A stretch of 64,000 nucleotides of DNA, taken from contig NZ_JBHTJN010000008.1 in NCBI RefSeq assembly GCF_042675725.1, positions 206,225-270,224 on the forward strand. Reading direction: 5' to 3'. This DNA is from Seminibacterium arietis. Its GTDB lineage: Bacteria > Pseudomonadota > Gammaproteobacteria > Enterobacterales > Pasteurellaceae. A program made the position numbers and the translations under genes. Under the pieces are notes generated by a model, which saw only the letters and a list, made by a program, of their open reading frames with translations, was not told the origin of the DNA and made no database searches. Positions within the stretch are counted from its first letter, which is position 1; every line of letters starts with the position of its first letter. Positions 19,028-28,590 of this stretch are shown piece after piece.

Positions 19028-19600
19028 ATGAACATCCGTTTGAACATCATTTTATTACTTGTTGTGCTAGTACTATCCACTTGGTTTTACCAGCTCAATA
19101 AAAAAGATGATAAAAACTTAAGCTATTTGATCAAATCTCAAGATGCTCCCGAATACGTTGGACAACGTATGAAAACGCTAATTTATTCACCTACTGGGAA
19201 AAAACAGTATGCAGCTCAAGCAGATAAAGTCGCCTATTTCCATTCAGATAAACACACTGAGTTTACTTATCCTGTAGTGTACCTTTTTGACTTAGAAGAC
19301 GAAAAACTTGGCAATCAAAGTTGGAAAATTAGTGCAGATAAGGCTAAAATCACACAAAACGACATGCTGTACTTAGAAGGGAATGTAGTGGCAGAAAATC
19401 TTTTACCTCATTCTCGCCTACAGAAATTGGCAACTCAAAGTGCGGTAGTAAATTTAAAAACACAAGATATTAGCTCAGATACTACGGCAACTATCAGTGG
19501 ATTAAATTTCAACTCAACTGGCTCAAAACTAGTCGGTAACCTACAAAAACAGATTGCTACACTGAAAGAACAAGTGAAAACACATTATGAAATTAAATAG
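19028..19600 (+). CDS. lptC: LPS export protein LptC
   Basis: Bitopic protein that receives LPS from LptBFG and passes it to LptA. 190 residues from the ATG at 19028 (AGGT upstream), giving a short cytoplasmic tail, one membrane helix (about 5-24) and the beta-jellyroll domain. A longer frame begins at 18992 inside the promoter region and is rejected. It overlaps lptA by 14 nt. Confidence 0.93.
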   Translation: MNIRLNIILLLVVLVLSTWFYQLNKKDDKNLSYLIKSQDAPEYVGQRMKTLIYSPTGKKQYAAQADKVAYFHSDKHTEFTYPVVYLFDLEDEKLGNQSWKISADKAKITQNDMLYLEGNVVAENLLPHSRLQKLATQSAVVNLKTQDISSDTTATISGLNFNSTGSKLVGNLQKQIATLKEQVKTHYEIK

Positions 19601-20117
19601 ACTATTATTACTCTCCACATTGATTAGCTTGTCATTTTCTGCAAACGCACTAAAAAATGATACTCAGCAACCAATTAATATTGAATCAGACAAACAGTCA
19701 TTAGATATTGAACACAATCGTGTTATGTTCAATGATAATGTTGTGATTACACAAGGTTCTATTTTAATTAAAGCAGATAAAGTAATCATTATTCGCCCAT
19801 CTGAAAATTCAACAAACCAAAAAAAGAATAATCAGAAAGAAACTGTAGAAGCTTTCGGCAAACCTGTTGTTTTTTCTCAATTATTAGATAATGGCAAACC
19901 TGTAGAAGGTAGAGCAAATAAAGTTCATTATAATTTAGGAACTGAATTTCTCACTTTAACTGGAAATGCACAACTTAAACAAGCTGATAGCAAAATTAGT
20001 GCTAACGTCATTACTTATGATGTAAAAAAACAACAACTTAAAGCAACTAGCAATGGAAAATCTCGAGTAAAAACTGTGCTTATTCCAAGTCAATTAAATA
20101 ATCATAACAAAAAATAG
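19587..20117 (+). CDS. lptA: LPS transport periplasmic bridge LptA
   Basis: Forms the periplasmic oligomer carrying LPS to LptDE. 176 residues with a signal peptide (cleavage likely after SANA) and an OstA-type repeat domain (INIESDKQSLDIEHNRVMF is the usual first strand pair). It sits between lptC and lptB as in other gammaproteobacteria. Confidence 0.94.
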   Translation: MKLNRLLLLSTLISLSFSANALKNDTQQPINIESDKQSLDIEHNRVMFNDNVVITQGSILIKADKVIIIRPSENSTNQKKNNQKETVEAFGKPVVFSQLLDNGKPVEGRANKVHYNLGTEFLTLTGNAQLKQADSKISANVITYDVKKQQLKATSNGKSRVKTVLIPSQLNNHNKK

Positions 20118-20129
20118 GATTGCTCATTT

Positions 20130-20855
20130 ATGTCTATTTTATATGCTGAAAATCTAGCCAAAAGTTATAAAAATCGTCAAGTGGTTTCAGATGTAAGCCT
20201 ACAAGTCAACGCCAATGAAATTGTAGGTTTACTTGGTCCAAATGGAGCTGGAAAAACTACAACTTTCTATATGGTTGTCGGCTTAGTACGTCACGATCAA
20301 GGAAAAATTCGCATTGATGATGAAGACATTAGCTTATTACCTATGCACAAACGAGCTCAACGTGGAATTGGTTATTTACCACAAGAAGCTTCCATTTTTA
20401 GACGCCTAACTGTTTATGATAATTTAATGGCAGTATTAGAAATTCGCAAAGATCTAAATCATCGACAACGATGTGAAAAAGCGGATCAATTAATCGAAGA
20501 ATTCAATATTGAGCATATTCGAAATAATCTAGGGCAATCTTTATCTGGTGGAGAAAGACGCCGTGTTGAAATCGCTCGAGCTTTAGCAGCCAATCCAAAA
20601 TTTATTTTACTTGATGAACCTTTTGCTGGTGTTGATCCTATTTCAGTGATCGACATCAAAAAAATCATCATGGATCTACGAGATAGAGGGCTGGGAGTAC
20701 TTATCACTGATCATAACGTACGTGAAACGCTAGATGTATGCCAGCGTGCTTATATAGTAAGTTCAGGCAAAATGATTGCTAGTGGTACACCATTAGAGGT
20801 GATGAATAATCAACAAGTAAAACAAGTTTATCTAGGCGAACAATTTAAGCTATAA
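20130..20855 (+). CDS. lptB: LPS export ATPase LptB
   Basis: Cytoplasmic ATPase of LptB2FG. Walker A GPNGAGKTTT, Q-loop LPQEAS, signature LSGGERRRVEIARAL, Walker B FILLDEPFAGVDP and the H-loop ITDHNV are intact in 241 residues. lptF and lptG are not in this window. Confidence 0.97.
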   Translation: MSILYAENLAKSYKNRQVVSDVSLQVNANEIVGLLGPNGAGKTTTFYMVVGLVRHDQGKIRIDDEDISLLPMHKRAQRGIGYLPQEASIFRRLTVYDNLMAVLEIRKDLNHRQRCEKADQLIEEFNIEHIRNNLGQSLSGGERRRVEIARALAANPKFILLDEPFAGVDPISVIDIKKIIMDLRDRGLGVLITDHNVRETLDVCQRAYIVSSGKMIASGTPLEVMNNQQVKQVYLGEQFKL

Positions 20856-20870
20856 CCAATAGATATTGTG

Positions 20871-21431
20871 ATGAAATTTACCGAACTACTGACACTTGAA
20901 AATATCCGTCAAGGATTGATTTGCTCCAGTAAAAAACATGTTTTTGAAGTAATTGGACGAATTATTGCACCTGAATTAGAAGATCAAGAATTAGACTGCG
21001 AATGTTGCTTCCATTCTTTATTTAGCCGTGAAAAATTGGGCAATTCAGGTTTAGGAAACGGAATAGCAATGCCAAAAGGCAGGTTAATTGATGGTGACAG
21101 CCCTATAGCTGTTTTTTTACAATTGAGTAATCCTGTCGATTATGATGCGGCTGATAAACGAGAAGTTGATCTTGTGTTCGCTTTATTAGTTCCTAGTGAA
21201 GTTTGTACAACTTTTTCGCAATCTGTACTTCCTCAATTAGCAGAAAAATTAACAGATAAAACACTCTGCAAACAACTTAGAGCAGCACAAAGTGCGGAGG
21301 AAATTTGGCAAATTTTTGAATATGCTGATTTGCATAATCAAAGCGAGGAAGAAAGTGAAGTCAAAAACGAAAAAGAAGAAGAAGTACTAGAGCAATCAGA
21401 AGAAATCGCAGAATTAAAATTGACTGAATAG
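20871..21431 (+). CDS. ptsN: EIIA-Ntr-like PTS regulatory protein lacking the active-site histidine
   Basis: PTS EIIA type-2 fold and the conserved position between lptB and rapZ identify PtsN. The phosphorylated histidine, normally in GNGIAIPHG, is a lysine here (GNGIAMPKG; residue 69 from this start), and a second histidine of the active site is also missing. The protein should not accept phosphate from NPr. It has an acidic tail (about 35 residues, Glu-rich) that E. coli PtsN lacks. Start is ATG at 20871; a GTG sits one codon earlier. It may act as a fixed-state regulator. Confidence 0.88.
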   Translation: MKFTELLTLENIRQGLICSSKKHVFEVIGRIIAPELEDQELDCECCFHSLFSREKLGNSGLGNGIAMPKGRLIDGDSPIAVFLQLSNPVDYDAADKREVDLVFALLVPSEVCTTFSQSVLPQLAEKLTDKTLCKQLRAAQSAEEIWQIFEYADLHNQSEEESEVKNEKEEEVLEQSEEIAELKLTE

Positions 21432-21514
21432 CAAATAGCACTTAACAATAAAACGACAGTTCTTCTCTGATTTTTAATTACTCATAAAAAATAACCATAA
21501 TTAAAGGAGCAACT

Positions 21515-22372
21515 ATGGAGATTATCATTATCAGCGGACGTTCAGGAGCAGGTAAGTCTGTAGCATTACGAGCCTTAGAAGATATTGGTTATTATTGTGT
21601 AGATAATTTACCCATTGATTTACTACCGCACTTTGCTGATATATTAGCACCGAATCAATCTTCTGTTGCAATTAGTATTGATATTCGTAATCTTCCCAAT
21701 AATCCTGCTGTTTTAGAATCATTGCTTGCCCAACTTCGTCAACAACATCAGATTAAAATTATTTTCCTAGACACTGATAGCACCACCTTAATCAGACGCT
21801 ATAGTGATTCTCGACGCTTACACCCTCTTTCAATGCAGAATCTATCCTTAGAGGAAGCGATTAAAGCAGAAAGCAACTACTTAGAACCTCTTGTTCAACA
21901 TGCTGACCTCACTATAGATACCACTCAATTATCCACACATGAACTCGCTGAATCTCTTCGCCGTTTTCTACTTGGTCAAGGAAAAAAAGAACTAAATATC
22001 GTAATTCAATCTTTTGGTTTCAAACATGGACTGCCGCTTGATGCAGACTATGTCTTTGATGTGCGTTTTCTGCCAAATCCTCATTGGGTGCCAAACTTAC
22101 GTCCACTAACAGGATTAGATCAGCCCGTCGCCGATTTTCTTAGCAAATATCCCGAAGTTAATCATTTTATTTATCTAACACGCCATTACATCGAAACATG
22201 GTTACCCATGCTTGAACAAAATAATCGCAGTTATCTGACGATTGCAATTGGTTGCACAGGTGGAAAACACCGCTCTGTTTACATTGCTCGCCAACTTGGT
22301 GAATATTTTCAGGCAAAAGGCAAAAAAATAAAAATACAACATAAGTCATTAAAACAAGTTAATCAAGCCTAA
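21515..22372 (+). CDS. rapZ: RNase adapter protein RapZ
   Basis: P-loop protein (GRSGAGKS at the N-terminus) that in E. coli binds the sRNA GlmZ and directs it to RNase E, controlling GlmS. 285 residues; the C-terminal RNA-binding domain has IAIGCTGGKHRSVYIA and ends in basic KKIKIQHKSLKQ. A strong AAAGGAG is 6 nt before the ATG. Last gene of the lptCAB-ptsN-rapZ run. Confidence 0.95.
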   Translation: MEIIIISGRSGAGKSVALRALEDIGYYCVDNLPIDLLPHFADILAPNQSSVAISIDIRNLPNNPAVLESLLAQLRQQHQIKIIFLDTDSTTLIRRYSDSRRLHPLSMQNLSLEEAIKAESNYLEPLVQHADLTIDTTQLSTHELAESLRRFLLGQGKKELNIVIQSFGFKHGLPLDADYVFDVRFLPNPHWVPNLRPLTGLDQPVADFLSKYPEVNHFIYLTRHYIETWLPMLEQNNRSYLTIAIGCTGGKHRSVYIARQLGEYFQAKGKKIKIQHKSLKQVNQA

Positions 22373-22392
22373 TCACCACGTTAAGCAACTTA

Positions 22393-22473
22393 AAAGTGCG
22401 GTAAGTTTTTAACAAATTTGTGATTACTAAAATAGCAAATAATAAAAATTCTATAAAAAACTTACCGCACTTT
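22393..22473. terminator. Long inverted repeat containing uptake signals, between rapZ and ubiD
   Basis: An 18-bp arm at 22393-22410, containing AAAGTGCGGT, is exactly repeated in reverse complement at 22456-22473, with a 45-nt loop. It sits between two convergent genes and could terminate both. Confidence 0.65.
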
Positions 22474-22493
22474 ATTCATTTGGTGATTTTTAT

Positions 22494-23963
22494 TTAATCA
22501 AAAATCCCCAAACTTTGCCAAATTTCATCAATCCTTTTCACTACTTTCGGATCTTTTTTAATTGGCACACCCCATTCTCGTTGCGTTTCTCCTTGCCATT
22601 TATTGGTAGCGTCGATCCCCATTTTTGAACCTAAACCTGCAACAGGCGAGGCAAAATCTAAGTAATCAATTGGGGTGTTTTCAATAATAGTACAATCTCT
22701 GGCGGGATCACTACGAGTGGTAATTGCCCAAATTACGTCTTGCCAATCTCGTGCATTAATATCATCATCACACACAATGACAAACTTAGTGTACATAAAT
22801 TGACGCAAAAACGACCACACGCCCATCATTACTCGTTTAGCATGCCCTGCATATTGTTTTTTAATTGTGACCACAGCTAAACGGTAAGAACAGCCTTCAG
22901 GCGGTAAATAAAAATCGACAATTTCAGGAAATTGTTTTTGCAAAATAGGAATAAAAACTTCATTTAACGCTTCACCTAATACAGCTGGTTCATCAGGCGG
23001 TCTGCCTGTATAAGTAGAATGATAAATCGGCTCTTTTCGCATTGTTATATGAGTAACCGTAAATACAGGAAAATACTCTTGCTCATTATAATAGCCTGTA
23101 TGATCCCCATAAGGTCCTTCGAGTGCGGTCTCATTAGGATCAATATAGCCTTCCAACACAATTTCTGCCCCTGCTGGAACATCTAAATCATTACTAATCG
23201 ATTTCACAACCTCTGATTTGTGTCCCCTCAGCAACCCTGCAAAAGCGTATTCCGACAAACTATCGGGAATAGGAGTTACCGCAGCTAAAATCGTAGCAGG
23301 ATCTGCACCTAATGCTACAGATACAGGAAAAGGTTGATCTGGATTTTGTTGCTTCCATTCTTGAAAATCTAATGCACCACCACGATGCGATAACCACCGC
23401 ATAATTAATTTATTTTTAGCAATTAATTGTTGCCGATAAATGCCTAAATTTTGCCGTTTTTTATGTGGTCCTTTTGTAATAGTCAATCCCCAAGTCACTA
23501 ACGGTGCAACATCGCCTTGCCAGCAATGCATAATAGGTAATTTGTATAAATCAACTTCATCTCCTTGCCACAACACTTGTTGACAATCGGCTTTACTTAA
23601 CACTTTAGTTGGCATATTTAGCACTTGCTTAAACTGAGGTAATGTTGACCATAAATCTTTAAAGCCTTTTGGCGGTTCTGGTTCTTTCAAAAAAGCAAGC
23701 AATTTACCCACTTCTCGCAAGGCAGATACATCATGCTGCCCCATTCCCATCGCAACTCGTTTTGGTGTGCCGAATAAATTGCATAACACAGGAATATCAA
23801 AACCTTTTGGATTCTCAAATAACAACGCAGGTCCACCTAATCGCAAAGTGCGGTCGGCAATTTCCGTCATTTCCAAATAAGGATCAATTTGCTGAGAAAT
23901 TCGCTTTAACTCGCCTTGTTGTTCTAATAAGTTCAAAAACTCTCGCAAATTTTTATATTTCAT
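22494..23963 (-). CDS. ubiD: 4-hydroxy-3-polyprenylbenzoate decarboxylase UbiD
   Basis: Prenylated-FMN-dependent decarboxylase of ubiquinone synthesis. 489 residues, the expected length, with recognisable family segments ENPKGFDIPVLCNLFGT, LEGPYGDHTGYYNEQEYFP and FVIVCDDDINARDWQDV. It needs UbiX for its cofactor; ubiX is not in the window. It stands alone, divergent from smpB, with its promoter in the 151-bp gap. Confidence 0.96.
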   Translation of the reverse strand: MKYKNLREFLNLLEQQGELKRISQQIDPYLEMTEIADRTLRLGGPALLFENPKGFDIPVLCNLFGTPKRVAMGMGQHDVSALREVGKLLAFLKEPEPPKGFKDLWSTLPQFKQVLNMPTKVLSKADCQQVLWQGDEVDLYKLPIMHCWQGDVAPLVTWGLTITKGPHKKRQNLGIYRQQLIAKNKLIMRWLSHRGGALDFQEWKQQNPDQPFPVSVALGADPATILAAVTPIPDSLSEYAFAGLLRGHKSEVVKSISNDLDVPAGAEIVLEGYIDPNETALEGPYGDHTGYYNEQEYFPVFTVTHITMRKEPIYHSTYTGRPPDEPAVLGEALNEVFIPILQKQFPEIVDFYLPPEGCSYRLAVVTIKKQYAGHAKRVMMGVWSFLRQFMYTKFVIVCDDDINARDWQDVIWAITTRSDPARDCTIIENTPIDYLDFASPVAGLGSKMGIDATNKWQGETQREWGVPIKKDPKVVKRIDEIWQSLGIFD

Positions 23964-24114
23964 CTTATTCCAACCTAAATTTCAGAAAAACTTACCGCAC
24001 ATTTTGAGCAACAACAATGATAAAGGCAAGAAGTTTTATTGATTTTGTCGTTTTGCTATCTATATCGATATTGAGTAAAATAGACGGAACTCCAGCAACA
24101 TTCTAAGATTATTT

Positions 24115-24594
24115 ATGGCAAAGAAAAAATTAAAACCTACATCAAATACTATCGCTTTAAACAAACGAGCAAGACATGACTATTTTATCGAAGAAGAAAT
24201 TGAAGCAGGTCTTTCATTGCAAGGTTGGGAAGTAAAATCCATGCGAGCAGGTAAAGCAAACATCAGCGATAGCTATATTATTTTCAAGCAAGGGGAAGCC
24301 TATTTATTCGGTGCAACTATCCAACCTTTAAGCGTTGCTTCTACTCACATTATTTGTGACCCCACTCGCACTCGTAAATTGCTATTAAACCAAAAAGAAT
24401 TGTCTTCTTTATTCGGCAAAGCTAACCGCGACGGCTACACTATTGTAGCACTTTCTCTGTATTGGAAAGGGGCATGGGCAAAAATTAAAATCGGATTAGC
24501 AAAAGGGAAAAAACAACACGACAAACGAGAAGACATCAAAGAAAGAGAATGGAAACTCACTAAAAATCGTATTATGAAAAATGCGAATCGATAA
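24115..24594 (+). CDS. smpB: tmRNA-binding protein SmpB
   Basis: Partner of tmRNA in trans-translation. 159 residues with the conserved NKRARHDYFIEEEIEAGLSLQGWEVKS core and a basic tail ending in KNRIMKNANR. I saw no tmRNA gene beside it in this window. Confidence 0.97.
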   Translation: MAKKKLKPTSNTIALNKRARHDYFIEEEIEAGLSLQGWEVKSMRAGKANISDSYIIFKQGEAYLFGATIQPLSVASTHIICDPTRTRKLLLNQKELSSLFGKANRDGYTIVALSLYWKGAWAKIKIGLAKGKKQHDKREDIKEREWKLTKNRIMKNANR

Positions 24595-24637
24595 ATAGTG
24601 TTTAATTGCAGTTATCACTTTTGGAAATAAATCATCA

Positions 24638-25525
24638 ATGAACAAATGGAATAAGTTTACAAAAACAATTTTTATTGGCTTATTACTCCTATTATTAGCG
24701 ATAATAGGCTTATTTTTCACCATTGAGATCTATGATCCACCTAAAATTCGTTTTATCACTTCTAACGAACAATCTTATCAAGCAGAAAACCACTTTTCAG
24801 GGTTACAATGTTTTCGCCACGAAGGACAAATTCCACTAATTGATCAAACAACTTTCCGTCTTTTAGTCTGGAATTTGCATAAAGGACAGGATCAAGATTG
24901 GCAATTGGCATTAAAAGATTTTTCACAAAAACGGGATTTACTGTTTTTACAAGAAGTAAGCGATAAACAAAAACTCCCGAGTATGTTTTCATCTGAATTT
25001 TTTACCTCACTTTATGTGTCCGCTTTTTCTTATCTAGGGCAACAATCAGGTGTACTACAATTAGCAAAATTTGTTCCCCAACTTTACTGCTCTGGTGCTT
25101 CCATTGAGCCTTGGATTCGCATTCCTAAAGTAGGTAGTGCAATGATTTTTCCTTTAGCAAATGGGCAAACCTTAATGGCGATCAATTTACATTTAGTCAA
25201 TTTTGAATTGAATCCAAAACATTACTCGCAACAATTAGCAACAATGATGAATTTGATTTCCCATCATCAAGGCCCAATTATTTTAGCGGGTGATTTTAAT
25301 GCATGGAATAAAAAACGACTAACATTATTAAAACAACTTGCTAGCGAGCAAGGACTACAAGAAGTTTCCTACTCACCTGATGTGCGGTTACGATTCAGTA
25401 ATAATCCTCTTGACTGGGTATTTGTCAGAGGATTTCAAGTTAATCAAGCAACGACAATAGAAACTACTAGCTCCGATCATAATCCATTGCTATTAGAATT
25501 AGAATTAATTACACCACCGCAGTAA
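24638..25525 (+). CDS. Membrane-anchored endonuclease/exonuclease/phosphatase family protein
   Basis: 295 residues with one N-terminal membrane helix (about 8-30) and an EEP-fold domain. Catalytic signatures are VWNLHKGQ, LQEVS (metal Glu), LAGDFNAW (Asp/Asn) and the C-terminal SSDHNPL (Asp/His). It resembles the YafD group of unknown substrate. Its 3' end overlaps the convergent RidA-like gene by 17 nt. Confidence 0.85.
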   Translation: MNKWNKFTKTIFIGLLLLLLAIIGLFFTIEIYDPPKIRFITSNEQSYQAENHFSGLQCFRHEGQIPLIDQTTFRLLVWNLHKGQDQDWQLALKDFSQKRDLLFLQEVSDKQKLPSMFSSEFFTSLYVSAFSYLGQQSGVLQLAKFVPQLYCSGASIEPWIRIPKVGSAMIFPLANGQTLMAINLHLVNFELNPKHYSQQLATMMNLISHHQGPIILAGDFNAWNKKRLTLLKQLASEQGLQEVSYSPDVRLRFSNNPLDWVFVRGFQVNQATTIETTSSDHNPLLLELELITPPQ

Positions 25526-25859
25526 TCACAATTTCTACTTTCCAATCAGGATTAGCAAGTTTCGCTTCTACTGTAGCACGGCTTGGCGGTTGATTAGAAT
25601 CAACCCATTCATCCCACGCCTGATTCATCAAATCGTAATCTTGCATATCGGCAAGAAAAATTTGAGCATTCAAAATTCGGCTTTTGTGCGAACCAATTTC
25701 TGCTAATAATTTATCAATTAACGCCAACACTTCTTTACTCTGAAAATACGCATCAACTTGCGTATTTTCTGCCACTTGCCCCGCAAAATACGCAATATTT
25801 TGATAAATACTCACTTCAGATAAGCGACCATTGGCTTGAATACGTTGAATTTTCTGCAT
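25509..25859 (-). CDS. RidA/YjgF family protein
   Basis: 116-residue RidA-family protein (enamine/imine deaminase superfamily). The conserved substrate-binding Arg is in PPSRATVEAKL, and the end reads VEIVITAVV. I chose the ATG at 25859, which has GGAG 8 nt upstream; a start 15 codons earlier has no ribosome site. It belongs to the less-studied Rid subgroups rather than RidA proper, so the enzymatic role is uncertain. It is the last backbone gene before the defence island. Confidence 0.88.
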   Translation of the reverse strand: MQKIQRIQANGRLSEVSIYQNIAYFAGQVAENTQVDAYFQSKEVLALIDKLLAEIGSHKSRILNAQIFLADMQDYDLMNQAWDEWVDSNQPPSRATVEAKLANPDWKVEIVITAVV

Positions 25860-26211
25860 TGTTACTCTCCATAAAAAATAAAATAATTTAAAGGCTAAAA
25901 GCAAAGTTAAATCTCAATAAACACTTCTACAATTTATATTAAGCAAATCTTTTAATTTAGTTATTTTTAATTTATTTTGAATTAATGCCATTTGTTATTT
26001 CCCCCAATTTTTTATTCAAATAATTTTACTATCAATAATCTATCCTCCACTATTTCGACAAAAGCCTCCCACCAAAACGATGGAAGGCTTCCTAAACAAT
26101 TTATCTAAATTCAACAATTCCCTTTTAAGCATACTTTATAGGACTTTTTAGTATCAAAATAACATCACTGAAACTCACTATTTTCAACTGTTTTATAACA
26201 GTATCGTATTA

Positions 26212-26241
26212 GTTACTGTTACTGTTACTGTTACTGCTACT
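26212..26241 (+). repeat. GTTACT hexanucleotide tandem repeat
   Basis: Four perfect GTTACT copies (26212-26235) plus one variant, GCTACT. It lies outside any gene and runs into the putative attachment repeat. A hexamer would not shift a reading frame, so any effect would be on spacing or binding. Confidence 0.8.
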
Positions 26242-26248
26242 CCCACTC
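26238..26248 (-). other. Putative attachment repeat, distal end of the R-M/RloC island
   Basis: GAGTGGGAGTA on the minus strand, identical over 11 bp and in the same orientation to the copy beside the integrase remnant at about 31.7 kb. It would mark the far end of the integrated element. It is short, so the call is tentative. Confidence 0.4.
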
Positions 26249-26399
26249 TTCTTTTTCAACTGTTCAATGCGTGAAAAAGCGTTCAAAATAAAGGCTTTTA
26301 GTTTTTTGAGTATGGGTAAATTCTTTTAATTTAGGGTTGTTTTTAAGTTTTTTTACCCGTTCCAGTCCCAGTTCCAGTTAAATTAGGATGAAAATTTTA

Positions 26400-28570
26400 C
26401 TAAACTGTGGATTCCTTAGTCCAATAATTATTAAAATGCTCTACCGCATTCATTTTAATGAAACATTCTTTCATTATATTAATAATTTTAACCTTATCTA
26501 TTCCGCCTAAGTCTGCTTCTAAGTCTTCTATTGAGTGAGAATTAACATTAAATAGTTTTACTGCTCCTTCAACACTGCCTAACATCTTGTTTTTATTTTC
26601 TGCAGGAATAGAGTTAAATTTAGTAAAAGTTTCTATAATTCTACGAATTGGATTAAGTAGCATGGTTTCACAAGGAGCACTATCATAAAGAAACTCTAGT
26701 TCTTTCCATAAAGCTTCATAATTAGTTTTAAAATCTTCCTTTTTATCTGTCAATTTTTTTATTTCGATCTTTACCCCATTTGATACTAATCTATAAAATG
26801 TATGTTTTTTATAACTATCATATGGATATTTAACATTTAAGTAAAAGTGATTATTGTGGGTCATTATCAATAATTTGTCTTGATCTTTTAGGCGTTTAAC
26901 TAAATTATTTAATTCCTCAATAATTAAATATTGCATAGTATCATCATTTGAAGTCATTGGGTCATCAAAAATAATAATTTTATTATTTAAATTTTTATTA
27001 TTTACTTCATCAAGTTTTAAAATAAAGTATAAAAAGGCAATAATATTTTTTTCTCCCAATGACAATTCAGTAATTTTTCTAATTTCTTTCGTATTTTTGC
27101 ATCTAACCTTATAATGACCCTGGTTATCTTCATTTATATGTTCTAAAGTAAAATTAACATAAAGCTTTAGTTTGCCATTTATTTTATCAGCTAGAATTTT
27201 TTCATTTTTTGTTCCTGATTGCAAACTTGATATATTAGTTTCTAAGTCTTGTATTTCTTTTTTGATATTATCAATTTCTTTTTTTCAAGCTCACTATTTT
27301 TAGCAGAATATTCCCCCTCTAATTTATCTCTCTCCGAAACCTCTTCATTATATTTAAATGAATCTATATATTTTTTTATTTCATTATATCTAAGTTCATC
27401 TCTAGCCTGTTTTTGCTTTGTTTTTAAATCGCTAATATTATTTTTATCTACAAGTCCATTATACTTATCAACTTCCTCTTTAAATTGGTGAGGGATCGTT
27501 ATTCCTACAGTCTTACATTCTTCAAATAAATATTTTGACTTATTATCCGTTGCCTCTTTTAGAGTATTTAGAAATTTAAGAACTTCTTCTTTTTTGCTGT
27601 TAAAACTTACTATAACTTGATTAACTTCAACCAAATATTCTGGATAAAAATCACTAGTACTTAAGTGAACTTCCTTAATATTGTTAATAGTATTATTTAA
27701 AATATTAATATGTGAGTTTATTTCTTTTTTAAATTTATCTACATCATCAGCAGAAAAATATCTTTTTAGTTTTTCATATCTTTCTTTTGAAACGGCATTT
27801 CCACAAAAAGCACAGTTATTATTAATAGCATGTATTTTTAATCCTTGCTCTGCAAAATCTCTTTTTAAAGGATTCCCTAAAAATTCTGGAATTATTACTT
27901 GTTCTTCTACTTTTTTTAATAATAAAGTATTTGTAAAATCTAATAAATGATTTAGCTCTATTTCTTTATAAGAAATTCTTGTAGCAGTTTTTACATCTGT
28001 TTTTATAAGTGTTTCACGACTTTTAATTTCCTCATTTGTAAGACTTTTAGCTTTACCTATTTCATCTTTAAAATTATTAATATTGTAATTTGTTGATGCT
28101 ACTTGAGGATTAGTTATATTTTTTATTTTACTAGCTGCTTTAGTACAAAAATTATTAATCTTATTTGTTTGTTCTTGATAATAATTTTTACTATTCTCTA
28201 CTTCTTGCCATAGGTTGTTAGGTTTCTCTTCTGATTTTTGAGTTTCTTTTTCAAGTTTTTTAATTTCTTTTACTTTTTCACTGATTTGATCTTCTAAAGA
28301 TTTTATTTGGTTATTTATTTCATTGTTTTCTTCACCTAATACAACTGCATTTAGTTTTTCATCTTCTCCTAAAATATCATCAAAACCTTGAAAACAACTA
28401 ACATCAAAATCTTTCATTTGAGATTCTTTCATTTGAGATTTAAATAAAGAAGTCAATGTAGATTTACCTGTCCCATTTTTCCCAAAGATAAAAGTTAATT
28501 TTTTATCGATTATCAACTCATCTTGTCCAAATATTCTAGTTTTTGTTAAATCTAATTTTATATCACTCAT
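26400..28570 (-). pseudogene. rloC: RloC/PrrC-like anticodon nuclease, split at a slippery A tract
   Basis: Full-length product would be about 723 residues. The N-terminal frame (28570 to 27242) has Walker A FGKNGTGKST, coiled coil and a zinc-hook-like CAFCGN. The C-terminal frame (about 27278 to 26400) has signature LSLGEKN, Walker B IIIFDDPMTS and the H-loop MTHNNH. It then has Arg-x3-Glu in NPIRRIIE with a His 32 residues later in NVNSH, the spacing of the PrrC nuclease triad. Known RloC proteins cut tRNA anticodons and are often linked to hsd genes, as here. The halves join if ribosomes slip -1 at A_AAA_AAG, or if one A is restored. Start 28570 has GAGGAG upstream. Simple inactivation is the alternative. 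Confidence 0.75.
27278..27284 (-). other. A_AAA_AAG slippery heptamer in rloC
   Basis: On the coding strand GAA AAA AAG is in the zero frame, exactly the dnaX-type heptamer. A -1 slip continues as EIDNIKKEIQDLETN into the C-terminal half; without a slip translation stops about 12 codons later. It lies in a run of seven A, so a 1-base deletion or a sequencing error gives the same pattern. Confidence 0.55.
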
Positions 28571-28590
28571 CAATATCTCCTCAATATAAA

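Larger units (their letters stand above)
25860..26399. other. Non-coding boundary between backbone and defence island
   Basis: 540 bp, strongly A+T-rich, without a gene. It contains an imperfect hairpin at 26062-26090 (AAGCCT...AGGCTT) followed by a short T run on the minus strand, which could end the minus-strand defence transcript. It also holds an 11-bp direct repeat (TTTTCAACTGT at 26181 and about 26254), a GTTACT hexamer tract and a short sequence (26238-26248) shared with the island's other end. Confidence 0.5.

Noticed and set aside
26212..26241. CRISPR-like array
   Set aside because: The repeat unit is only 6 bp without spacers; it is a simple tandem repeat. No CRISPR array or cas gene was seen anywhere in the window.
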